Shown here: positions 1 to 6,239 of the stretch, one piece after another
Layout: every line of letters begins with the position of its first letter
How positions within the stretch are numbered: position 1 is the first letter of the stretch
Notes under the pieces: model-generated
What the model was told of the DNA's origin: nothing
Database searches by the model: none
Seen by the model: only the letters and a program-made list of their open reading frames with translations
Assembly: GCA_030148165.1 (NCBI GenBank)
Contig: JASBTZ010000007.1
Span: forward strand, 434,001 to 498,000
Direction of reading: 5' to 3'
From: Bacteroidota bacterium
Lineage (GTDB): Bacteria; Bacteroidota; Bacteroidia; Flavobacteriales_D; Crocinitomicaceae
Length of the DNA: 64,000 nucleotides
Made by a program: the position numbers and the translations under genes

Positions 1-826
1 GATTTCTTAAGGTTGGAATTCTGAACTTCCCGTTATCCTCCGTAAGACCGGTAATGACTCCGCGTCCTGGATCAGGATAATTCAACGGGTTATCGATTTC
101 ATCGAGACCATTATTACTAAACGTTCCGATCGTCCCGAGTGCACTACCGTCCGTAATGTGACAATGAATACAATCTCCTTTAGTTTGATCGTTAACCAGA
201 ATATAACCTCGATATTCCTTGTGGGTAAAATAATCTTCACCTCGAAGCACGCGGTCAAATTTTGAATTATAAGAGAGCAGCGTTCGCTCAAATTGTGCAA
301 TGACTTTTGCAACGTGGCTACTGTCAATTTGATTTGTCCCAAAAACCAGGTAGAATTGCGTTAAATACTCAGGATCGTTGATTATCCGATGAACGGCGGT
401 ATGCCAATCGAGATTCATCTCATTATGAGCTCTAACCGGCATGAAGACTTGTTCTTCCAGTGAACCTGCCCGACCATCCCAAAAGAACTCCTTACTCCAG
501 ATCAAGTTGAATAGCGGCAGGGCATTTCTGCGTGTGACACTATCATGTACTCCTTTGCTGAATACCTGTCCCTGATCAGCGAATGCACTCTCCTGTCGAT
601 GACAAGATGCACAACTGATTGATTTATCCTCACTTAAGATGGGGTCATAAAATAGTTTTCTACCCAGATTTACACCTTCTACCGTGGTAGGATTATCCTC
701 GTCGGTCGGTATTTCCGGAAAGTGGTTCAATTCCGGGAACGTGTATGGCGTCAACTCTATATTATCAAATGAAAATAAGGTAAAGACAATAATAGTCAAG
801 CCAAACAGAGCCAGTCGATAAGTCAT
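1..826 (-). CDS. Di-haem cytochrome c peroxidase (MauG/CcpA family), C-terminus cut by window edge
   Basis: About 275 codons are visible, starting with ATG at 826 and running off the left edge. The protein begins with a hydrophobic segment (LFGLTIIVFTLFSF) that should act as a signal peptide, so it is periplasmic. Two haem c motifs are visible, CASCH near residue 68 and CIHCH near residue 225, together with family blocks such as LGRKLFYDPILS, FFWDGRAGSLEEQ and GKFRIPTLRN. This matches bacterial cytochrome c peroxidases/MauG-like proteins, which reduce peroxide or oxidise partner proteins using two haems. The gene lies 4 bp downstream of a T9SS protein gene and is probably co-transcribed with it. 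It had to be translated by hand because the end is missing; the C-terminal third is not visible. Confidence 0.9.
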   Translation of the reverse strand, partial: MTYRLALFGLTIIVFTLFSFDNIELTPYTFPELNHFPEIPTDEDNPTTVEGVNLGRKLFYDPILSEDKSISCASCHRQESAFADQGQVFSKGVHDSVTRRNALPLFNLIWSKEFFWDGRAGSLEEQVFMPVRAHNEMNLDWHTAVHRIINDPEYLTQFYLVFGTNQIDSSHVAKVIAQFERTLLSYNSKFDRVLRGEDYFTHKEYRGYILVNDQTKGDCIHCHITDGSALGTIGTFSNNGLDEIDNPLNYPDPGRGVITGLTEDNGKFRIPTLRN

Positions 827-830
827 GGAA

Positions 831-1739
831 TTAGCGCTTCAATACAATTTTTTTAGTATCCGATTGTAGATTGGTCTTGATCTTCAAAATGTATTCACCG
901 TCCTCCAGATCGCTGATGTCGATAAAAGTCTTGGTCGGATGCACACCGAATTCTTTCACAATTCGACCATTCAAATCCAACACCTTAATTTCTTCAATGA
1001 TGTGAAACTCATTTTGCTTCTTCGTATTTATTACAACCTTTCCGGTGGAAGGATTCGGTGAAAGTCGGATGTACTCATCCTGCTCAATTTCTTCAACGGT
1101 ATGGATCCATGTTGGATGAATCATGAAATTGTCAATCATCCATCCTTCGTGGTTGGTGGTATTTGAATCGGAGACAAAGGTAAACCGACAATGCAATGTA
1201 TCATTCCATTGCATAAAGGAACCGTCAAAACAGAGCCAGATATCCCTCCAGTTCGTGTCCGTTCCGGTAAAGACTTCATCCGGACCATTGAATGTTGTAT
1301 TGGCCTGGTCGTAACCATAGAAGTTGTAGACATAAGGATTGTTCCATGCACTTTGCCACGTAGCTCCATTATCCAGGGAAAACTCAATATTCCCATAATC
1401 CAAAGAATCATCCATATCCAGCTTTTGCGTCCATTGAATAGCAACAATACTCCAACCAAAAACAAAGGGATCTACCCAAAACTGAAAAGAGGAGCTATTA
1501 GAGTCCGGATAGTGGTTTATAGTATCTGTAACGATTACATTTGGAAGTGTACTCGCTGAATTAAAAATCGATTTTTGGGGTGGTCCGATTTGCCAGATGT
1601 TGTTTGCATTGCTCGTATCTATTTGAATCAAAACCGAGTTAGAAAGTGAAGTGTCAGCACCATCGAAGTATTGGTTGTAGTTCTGACTGAACGAGAACGA
1701 TGCAAAAAGCAAGCCCGTAACGAGTAAAATTGATTTCAT
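831..1739 (-). CDS. Secreted protein with T9SS type A sorting domain
   Basis: This 302-residue protein starts with a clear signal peptide (MKSILLVTGLLFASFSFSQ). The C-terminal 75 residues have the pattern of a T9SS type A sorting domain: LSPNPSTGKVVIN, then VLDLNGRIVKEF, then DLEDGEYILKIKT and a basic end KKIVLKR. It should therefore cross the outer membrane by type IX secretion and be anchored to or released from the cell surface. The middle (residues 20-215) is rich in Trp, Asn and Asp and resembles jelly-roll/MAM-like beta folds (FVSDSNTTNHEGWMIDNF), but no catalytic motif is visible. It precedes the peroxidase gene by 4 bp, suggesting an operon. The biological role is unknown. Confidence 0.85.
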   Translation of the reverse strand: MKSILLVTGLLFASFSFSQNYNQYFDGADTSLSNSVLIQIDTSNANNIWQIGPPQKSIFNSASTLPNVIVTDTINHYPDSNSSSFQFWVDPFVFGWSIVAIQWTQKLDMDDSLDYGNIEFSLDNGATWQSAWNNPYVYNFYGYDQANTTFNGPDEVFTGTDTNWRDIWLCFDGSFMQWNDTLHCRFTFVSDSNTTNHEGWMIDNFMIHPTWIHTVEEIEQDEYIRLSPNPSTGKVVINTKKQNEFHIIEEIKVLDLNGRIVKEFGVHPTKTFIDISDLEDGEYILKIKTNLQSDTKKIVLKR

Positions 1740-1800
1740 AAGTTTTTGGTTAGCAGTTAGCTAAAGAACGAAATCAATAAGGAAAGAGTTGGATGTTTAT

Positions 1801-1995
1801 TTAATCGATACTACAACTCATATCCTCACCGCAACACATCGGTGATTTGATCTTCCCGTGTCCGTTTGGGCATTTTGATATCTGGACAGTTCTGTTATCG
1901 TCCGTTACGATACTGTCATCTGCCAGTGGCGCACCACATTTAGCACATGTAGCATTTACTGCCATTCCGCATTTTTTACATTCGTAAGTTGCCAT
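1801..1995 (-). CDS. Small zinc-ribbon protein
   Basis: A 64-residue protein made largely of metal-binding motifs: CKKC (residues 5-8), CAKC (17-20), a single Cys in ISKCPNGHG and CCGEDMSC at the end. Nine cysteines in 64 residues suggest at least two structural zinc (or iron) sites, as in rubredoxin/zinc-ribbon folds. Small proteins with the pattern YECKKCGMAVNATCAKCGAP occur widely in Bacteroidota and are annotated only as hypothetical zinc proteins. It has no signal peptide and is cytoplasmic. It is transcribed away from the next gene; the region upstream contains a TACTTTTA box, one base off the Bacteroidota -7 consensus. Function is not known. Confidence 0.8.
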   Translation of the reverse strand: MATYECKKCGMAVNATCAKCGAPLADDSIVTDDNRTVQISKCPNGHGKIKSPMCCGEDMSCSID

Positions 1996-2076
1996 TGTTT
2001 TTGAATTTAGATTCTATTAAAAGTAAGGGAATTTTTCATCTTTTATTCCAGGGTCTTAATATGGCTATAAACAAAA

Positions 2077-2102
2077 AAGGTCAAAACAATTCCTCTGACC
2101 TT
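2077..2102. repeat. Inverted repeat AAGGTCA / TGACCTT
   Basis: A 7-bp inverted repeat with a 12-nt loop lies in the divergent region between the zinc-ribbon gene and the DUF3365 gene. It starts with the same AAAAAAGGTCA string seen in the hairpins at 2921-2953 and 4905-4936, so it may be a decayed copy of that terminator. Both flanking genes point away from it, so a terminator function here is unclear. Confidence 0.4.
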
Positions 2103-2193
2103 AAGTTTCTAATACGTTGAAATGGTTATTTTTCTTGTATTTTGGTTAACGGGTCCAGAGCCTAGAAACCTGTTTTATTATATCTTTTGTACC

Positions 2194-2766
2194 ATGACAA
2201 TAACAAATGGCAGATTAGGATTTACCTTGTTCATTTTAATTTCGTTAGTAATCATTTCTTGTGAGGACACGAAGAATATTAATGATGACATGAAGGCGGA
2301 ATACAATTATCAACATATAGGTGATTCACTATCAATTATTTCACAGCAGGTATTATTGCGTAATGTGTCGAGAGAATTAAACGCTGGTGGACCCACTGTT
2401 GCGATTGATTTTTGCAATCTCAACGCTTCAGGATTAATGGATTCACTCTCAAATTTATACGGGGTGACAATTTCTCGAATTACTACACAGCCAAGAAATC
2501 CCGGGAATATGGCATCCGAATCTGAAGTGGGTATCTTGGCGGGCATGATGAATTCAAGATCAAGTGATACGCTTGTTATGGGTGGAGAAAATGTAACTTA
2601 TTATAAAAGTATCCGATTAGGAATGCCAACTTGTTTGAAGTGTCATGGTAGCACAGACGATATAGAGGAAAGTACTTTAGAGATAATAAAGGAACGTTAT
2701 CCCGATGATCTGGCAAGAAACTATCAGCTTGGAGATTTCCGCGGTGCCTGGAAGATTCAGTTTTAA
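2194..2766 (+). CDS. Lipoprotein with Tll0287-like/DUF3365 haem-binding domain
   Basis: Starting at the ATG at 2194 the protein has 190 residues and a lipoprotein signal (FTLFILISLVIISC, Cys at about residue 22). An in-frame ATG at 2122 would put 24 unsuitable residues ahead of the signal, so I prefer 2194. The rest resembles the DUF3365 family: SRELNAGGPTVAIDFCN, a PxNP-like RNPGNMAS segment, YYKSIRLGMPTCLKCHG with one CXXCH haem c motif, and the end YQLGDFRGAWKIQF, typical of this sensor-like domain. It should sit on the periplasmic face of a membrane and bind one covalent haem, possibly sensing redox state or ligands. It stands alone, with a hairpin at 2077-2102 before it and a repeat element after it. 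Confidence 0.8.
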   Translation: MTITNGRLGFTLFILISLVIISCEDTKNINDDMKAEYNYQHIGDSLSIISQQVLLRNVSRELNAGGPTVAIDFCNLNASGLMDSLSNLYGVTISRITTQPRNPGNMASESEVGILAGMMNSRSSDTLVMGGENVTYYKSIRLGMPTCLKCHGSTDDIEESTLEIIKERYPDDLARNYQLGDFRGAWKIQF

Positions 2767-2800
2767 AATTCTTATTGATTTGGTTAGTATGTCTGAGGCA

Positions 2801-2953
2801 GGGCTCACCTTTCGGCGAGTCATTTTCGGACAAAATCATAAAAGAAGCTTAGCCAATTTTGGTCTCGCTTTTTCATTTCTTCATCTTTAAACTCAAGCAA
2901 AATTGAAGTGTCTGTCCAACAAAAAAGGTCAGAATGTAAGTTCTGACCTTTTT
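2801..2953. repeat. Structured repeat element, copy A
   Basis: This 153-bp stretch is a diverged copy of the sequence at 4783-4936 beside tRNA-Leu. Both begin with a hairpin whose loop is TTC or TTTC (GGCTCACC paired with GGCGAGTC here), then share TTCGGACAAA, GCTTAGCCA/GCTCAGCCA, a GAAG core and the closing AAAAAAGGTCAGAA hairpin. No tRNA lies next to copy A. The function is unknown; it could be a structured RNA, a REP-like element or the remains of a tRNA-linked insertion. Confidence 0.6.
2921..2953. terminator. Bidirectional Rho-independent terminator
   Basis: The stem GGTCAGAA/TTCTGACC with a 6-nt loop is preceded by six A and followed by five T, so it can end transcription from both the DUF3365 gene (plus) and the lipoprotein gene at 2970-3527 (minus). 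Confidence 0.75.
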
Positions 2954-2969
2954 AAAAAACTGTTAGTGA

Positions 2970-3527
2970 CTAGTAGTCGTACCCGAATGCCCCATTCGTA
3001 ATCACAATTGAACCTCCCGATGAATTATAAATGGTACCACTAAATGTTCCTTCTATAATTGTATTCGTCAAATCATGATTTGTAATAGTAATTGTTCCGG
3101 TACTACCATCTCCGAAATACTGATCTGTACTCGCCGATGTCGACTGATAACTGAAACCGTGGTTGTTACCGAATTGCCCATCATTGGTATACGATCCTAC
3201 GGCTACCGATTGAGCAAATTTTATTGTCATGTTAGGGAAAGTTCCAACTGAACCTACATATGACTGACACATCTCAATTCCTGAAAAACTGGAAAGGTAG
3301 AAACTTGAAGACGTTGCCGGAGTTCCATCAGCAGTATATGTGCAATAGTTTGTGAAATTCTGATTGTTATTGGTTGGTGGATCATATGTACAAGATCCAT
3401 CATCTTTTTTAGCCTTCTCGTTGTAGTTGTTAGCCGTCGGATCTGTACATCCTTTTTTCTTACATGAATCGAAAGTCAGAGCTAATCCAACAAGCAGACA
3501 GGTAAGTATTAAATACTTTGTTTTCAT
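2970..3527 (-). CDS. Hypothetical lipoprotein with GCTDPxAxNY motif
   Basis: A 185-residue protein with a lipoprotein signal (YLILTCLLVGLALTFDSC, Cys about residue 22), so it is anchored in a membrane. Residues 27-47 hold the motif GCTDPTANNYNEKAKKDDG, a short Cys-flanked module common in surface proteins of Bacteroidota. The rest is rich in Ser, Thr, Gly and Tyr with a beta-rich pattern ending in GSIVITNGAFGYDY. No enzyme motif is visible. The roughly 280 bp upstream (3528-3810) hold no gene or convincing signal. Expression probably ends at the hairpin 2921-2953. Confidence 0.75.
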   Translation of the reverse strand: MKTKYLILTCLLVGLALTFDSCKKKGCTDPTANNYNEKAKKDDGSCTYDPPTNNNQNFTNYCTYTADGTPATSSSFYLSSFSGIEMCQSYVGSVGTFPNMTIKFAQSVAVGSYTNDGQFGNNHGFSYQSTSASTDQYFGDGSTGTITITNHDLTNTIIEGTFSGTIYNSSGGSIVITNGAFGYDY

Positions 3528-3810
3528 AATAATTAGATTTAAAGCCGCTTAATGCAGCCATTAAGTAGATACGAAACTACAATAAAATACAGACAATTAA
3601 GGGATTAAGCTTGATAACCCTCAATAATACAACATGGAGAGGCGAGTTAAACGATGGTAAATCAATACGTTAAGCATAGGGCGACTGTCGTTTTGTGCTT
3701 GTAGGACTAATTTAGATATTCGAGAGCTAGACTTGGTTGATGTTTTTTATAATGATTTGTTCGGTTTTCTGGTCCGTGGGAATGAAGGTATTGTCTAGCC
3801 GGATCGAAGG

Positions 3811-4674
3811 CTAACTTGGTTCTATATGGATATGCACGTTCCCAATGTTTGGAATTTCCGCTACTATTTTGTCTTTAAGTCGATGGGAGATTTCATGTCC
3901 TGCTTTAACACTAATTTTTGAATCTACGATTGCGTGTAAGTCGACCTGATATTGCATCCCTATTTTTCTTACGTAACACTTTTCCGTTCCTAATACACCT
4001 TCGACGCTTGACGAAACGGCACGTATTTCATCAATTAATTCATCATATAGCTGCTCATCCATGATTTCAGCAAGCGCTGGTCTAAATATTAAATAGCAAT
4101 TGTACAGGATAAAACCCGACGCAAAGAGAGCAGCGATGTCATCAGCTATTTCATATCCCTCCCCCATAATTAGGGCGATGGAAATACCAATTAAAGCGGC
4201 GACAGAGGTTATGGCATCGCTTCTATGATGCCAGGCATCTGCTTTAAGGGCCGAACTTTTAGATTGCTTACTTTTTCTAATGACAATGCGATACGAAATT
4301 TCTTTCCATCCAATTATTAAAAGTAGGACAATGATCGTCCATGGTTCCGGAGCAGCATGCGGTACTGTGATGTTTTGAATACTGTAATACGCTATCGTTG
4401 CTGCAGAAATAATTAAAAAACCTACAACTACAAATGTTATTAGTGGTTCCACTCGTCCATGACCATAAGGGTGATTTTTATCGGCTGGTTTCGCAGAATA
4501 TTTAATTCCCAGAAAGACTAAAAATGATGAAAAAACATCCGTTGTCGACTCAATGCCGTCAGCAACCAATGCGTATGAATTCCCTAAATATCCTGATAGC
4601 GTTTTAATGATTGCTAATAGAGCATTGGAAGCAATGCTGAATAGAGAGGTTCTTATTGCAGATTTATATGACAT
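3811..4674 (-). CDS. Cation diffusion facilitator (CDF) family metal transporter
   Basis: This 287-residue inner-membrane protein exports divalent metals (Zn, Fe, Mn or Cd) in exchange for protons. Membrane segments occupy roughly residues 1-200. The metal-site residues expected in TM2 and TM5 are visible as VADGIESTTDVFSS (D39, D46) and HHRSDAITS near residue 150, and the HPYGHGR loop lies near residue 68. The C-terminal cytoplasmic domain (about 205-287) ends with HIHIEPS, matching the family metallochaperone-like domain. Length is normal. The TM5 HxxxD form fits Zn- or Fe-type members, but the metal cannot be assigned. The gene is upstream of nothing on its strand and follows the tRNA region with a strong terminator between. 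Confidence 0.92.
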   Translation of the reverse strand: MSYKSAIRTSLFSIASNALLAIIKTLSGYLGNSYALVADGIESTTDVFSSFLVFLGIKYSAKPADKNHPYGHGRVEPLITFVVVGFLIISAATIAYYSIQNITVPHAAPEPWTIIVLLLIIGWKEISYRIVIRKSKQSKSSALKADAWHHRSDAITSVAALIGISIALIMGEGYEIADDIAALFASGFILYNCYLIFRPALAEIMDEQLYDELIDEIRAVSSSVEGVLGTEKCYVRKIGMQYQVDLHAIVDSKISVKAGHEISHRLKDKIVAEIPNIGNVHIHIEPS

Positions 4675-4733
4675 ATTTAATGAGTGAGTTCGAAGTTAGC
4701 TTAAACCAGAATAAGTAAAAATGACTTTAATCA

Positions 4734-4768
4734 ACAAAAAAAGCCCTGCAAATCTACGTTGCAGGGCT
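4734..4768 (-). terminator. Rho-independent terminator downstream of the tRNA region
   Basis: A perfect 10-bp stem AGCCCTGCAA/TTGCAGGGCT with a 7-nt loop is followed, on the minus strand, by TTTTTTTGTT. It would stop minus-strand transcripts coming from the tRNA genes before they enter the CDF transporter gene. Confidence 0.8.
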
Positions 4769-4772
4769 AAAT

Positions 4773-4790
4773 GTACCCGGGGCGGGACTT
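4773..4790. repeat. 18-bp copy of the tRNA-Leu 3' end
   Basis: The 18 bases GTACCCGGGGCGGGACTT at 4773-4790 are identical to 4945-4962, which is the 3' end of tRNA-Leu (T arm and acceptor strand) plus one flanking base. Duplicated tRNA 3' ends are the usual scar of site-specific integration or tRNA-gene duplication; the enclosed 154 bp encode no integrase. Confidence 0.7.
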
Positions 4791-4936
4791 ACCTTCGGTG
4801 AGTCCCTTTCGGACAAAGTCAAAGTAAAAGCTCAGCCACTTCGTGTCAGCTTTTCTGTTTATCCACCCACATACTGAAGCAAGCTTCGATGCGGCAGTCT
4901 AAACAAAAAAGGCCAGAACTTTCGTTCTGACCTTTT
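4783..4936. repeat. Structured repeat element, copy B
   Basis: Copy B starts with a 10-bp hairpin (GGGACTTACC/GGTGAGTCCC, TTC loop) that overlaps the duplicated tRNA 3' end, then shares TTCGGACAAA, GCTCAGCCA, a GAAGCAAGCTTC palindrome and the terminal hairpin with copy A at 2801-2953. It ends just before tRNA-Leu. No protein is likely to be encoded. Confidence 0.6.
4905..4936. terminator. Terminator of the tRNA unit
   Basis: GGCCAGAAC/GTTCTGACC forms a 9-bp stem with one mismatch and a 4-nt loop, flanked by A6 and TTTT, 10 bp beyond the 3' end of tRNA-Leu. On the minus strand it is the first terminator met by the tRNA transcript. Confidence 0.7.
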
Positions 4937-4945
4937 ACTTATTAG

Positions 4946-5029
4946 TACCCGGGGCGGGACTTGAACCCGCACGGCCCGAAGGCCACAGGATTTTAAGTCC
5001 GGCGTGTCTACCAATTCCACCACCCGGGC
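4946..5029 (-). tRNA. tRNA-Leu (anticodon UAA)
   Basis: The minus strand folds as an 84-nt class II tRNA. The acceptor stem is GCCCGGG/CCCGGGT, the D arm contains GGTAGACA, the anticodon loop is CTTAAAA (anticodon TAA), the variable arm is a hairpin with a TTCG loop, and the T arm is GCGGGTTCAAGTCCCGC. CCA is not encoded. It is 252 bp downstream of tRNA-Gly on the same strand and probably shares its transcript. Confidence 0.95.
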
Positions 5030-5033
5030 AACT

Positions 5034-5276
5034 CCCAGCGGACTGCTGGGAAACAAAAAGTCCTTATCGCTAAGGACTCTTTGTGGTTTGGCTTCTTTAG
5101 AGTTGTCGCTCAATTTTTTATTTCAATATCCCTGAGATTAGCTTCGCTGATCACTTCGTGGGATGCGTTCAACTCAAAACCACTTCTACGAAGTGTTCTT
5201 TTAAAAGCTCCCAAAAATGCTGAAGCGAGCTTCGACATTTTTTGTCACTTTCAAAAGCCAGCTTTGCTGGGTTTTG
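5034..5276. repeat. Hairpin array between the two tRNA genes
   Basis: The spacer between tRNA-Leu and tRNA-Gly holds six short hairpins in a row: 5034-5050 (CCCAGC/GCTGGG), 5059-5078 (AGTCCTTA/TAAGGACT), 5136-5152 (GATTAGC/GCTGATC), 5181-5195 (CACTTC/GAAGTG), 5221-5234 (TGAAGC/GCTTCG) and 5252-5276 (CAAAAGCCAGC/GCTGGGTTTTG). No gene is supported in this spacer. Such an array may be tRNA processing structure or a tRNA-associated repeat. Confidence 0.55.
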
Positions 5277-5281
5277 ACTTG

Positions 5282-5353
5282 AGCGGGCGATGAGATTCGA
5301 ACTCACGACCCTAACCTTGGCAAGGTTATGCTCTACCCCTGAGCTACGCCCGC
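5282..5353 (-). tRNA. tRNA-Gly (anticodon GCC)
   Basis: The minus strand forms a 72-nt cloverleaf: acceptor GCGGGCG/CGCCCGC, D stem GCTC/GAGC, anticodon stem TAACC/GGTTA with loop TTGCCAA (anticodon GCC), and T arm GTGAG-TTCGAAT-CTCAT. CCA is not encoded. It is upstream of tRNA-Leu and close to a TACATTTG box at 5391-5398. Confidence 0.95.
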
Positions 5354-5390
5354 TTATTTCAAATCCACCACATCGTTCTGTGGAGGGCGA

Positions 5391-5398
5391 CAAATGTA
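5391..5398 (-). promoter_or_regulatory. Candidate -7 box for the tRNA unit
   Basis: TACATTTG on the minus strand matches TAnnTTTG exactly and lies 37 bp ahead of tRNA-Gly. No clear TTG -33 box is found at the usual 19-20 nt distance, so the call is tentative. Confidence 0.45.
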
Positions 5399-5497
5399 AT
5401 ATGAATCTACAAGAAATAAAAAACTTTAAGCTGTTTTTTATGCAGCTCTTTGAATGTTAACTATTGATGTAATGAATCATCACGTAGGGATTGTTAT

Positions 5498-5505
5498 TAA
5501 ATTTG
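5498..5505 (+). promoter_or_regulatory. -7-like box 4 nt before rluF start
   Basis: TAAATTTG matches TAnnTTTG and ends 4 nt before the ATG of rluF. If it works as a -7 element, the transcript would begin at or very near the start codon, giving a leaderless mRNA. No -33 TTG is evident. Confidence 0.4.
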
Positions 5506-5509
5506 GCTT

Positions 5510-6235
5510 ATGAGTGAGGAAATTCGAATTAATAAATACCTCAGCGAAGTCGGCTATTGCTCCAGACGGGCGGCAGATAAATTGATCGAAGCAGGCCGCG
5601 TTACTATCAATGGCGTTGTTCCCGAAATGGGGACAAAAGTGAAAAAGGGAGATGAAGTTCGCGTCGATGGAAAGTTGATCGATAAAACCGAGGAAGAATC
5701 GGTCTATATCGCTTTCAATAAACCCGTAGGAATAGTTTGCACAACAGATACACGCGTCGAGAAGGATAACATCATCGACTTCATTGGATACCCAACGCGA
5801 ATCTTTCCTATCGGACGACTGGATAAACCAAGTGAGGGTCTCATCTTCTTGACAAATGATGGTGACATTGTCAATAAAATTCTTCGGGCGAGGAATAATC
5901 ACGAAAAAGAATACATCGTTACAGTAAACAGACCTATCACTCCTGATTTCATCAAAAAGATGAGTAGTGGAGTACCTATATTGGACACCGTTACCCGAAA
6001 GTGCTTTGTAGAACAAATAAGCCCTTATGAGTTCAGAATCATATTAACGCAAGGACTTAATCGTCAAATTCGACGTATGTGTGAGTATCTGGACTATCGG
6101 GTTCGAAAACTAAAACGAATACGAATTATGAATGTGCATCTCGACGTAGGAGTGGGTGAGTGGCGATATCTGACAAAAGACGAATTAGCCGAGATTAATC
6201 GACTTACATCCGATTCCCGCAAAACGATTGATTAA
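5510..6235 (+). CDS. rluF: 23S rRNA pseudouridine synthase RluF-like
   Basis: This 241-residue RsuA-family enzyme isomerises a uridine in 23S rRNA (position 2604 in E. coli numbering for RluF). An S4 RNA-binding domain occupies residues 1-60 ([20 protein letters not shown]). The catalytic block [18 protein letters not shown] near residue 105 contains the conserved Asp. The RluF-like signature [16 protein letters not shown] follows near 180. Length agrees with RluF and the Lys-rich tail seen in some longer homologues is absent. The gene converges on mutS with a 4-bp gap, so there is no space for a separate terminator. RluB or RsuA assignments are possible but the overall match is best to RluF. 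Confidence 0.88.
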   Translation: MSEEIRINKYLSEVGYCSRRAADKLIEAGRVTINGVVPEMGTKVKKGDEVRVDGKLIDKTEEESVYIAFNKPVGIVCTTDTRVEKDNIIDFIGYPTRIFPIGRLDKPSEGLIFLTNDGDIVNKILRARNNHEKEYIVTVNRPITPDFIKKMSSGVPILDTVTRKCFVEQISPYEFRIILTQGLNRQIRRMCEYLDYRVRKLKRIRIMNVHLDVGVGEWRYLTKDELAEINRLTSDSRKTID

Positions 6236-6239
6236 GATT

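Noticed and set aside
82-342. 86-codon minus-strand frame
   Set aside because: It lies in another frame of the peroxidase gene, whose own frame has two haem motifs and family blocks.
2705-2890. 61-codon plus-strand frame after the DUF3365 gene
   Set aside because: It starts within that gene and runs into the structured repeat; it has no family features.
4773-4962. Integrated prophage or island at tRNA-Leu
   Set aside because: The interval between the repeated tRNA ends is only 154 bp and has no integrase or phage gene; only a scar can be argued.
4859-5113. Minus-strand reading frame of 84 codons through tRNA-Leu
   Set aside because: It reads through a well-folded tRNA gene and the repeat beside it ([18 protein letters not shown] is a familiar false product of tRNA-Leu).
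5169-5393. Minus-strand reading frame of 74 codons through tRNA-Gly
   Set aside because: It covers tRNA-Gly and the hairpin spacer; GRSSGVEHNLAKVRVVSSN is the known false translation of this tRNA.
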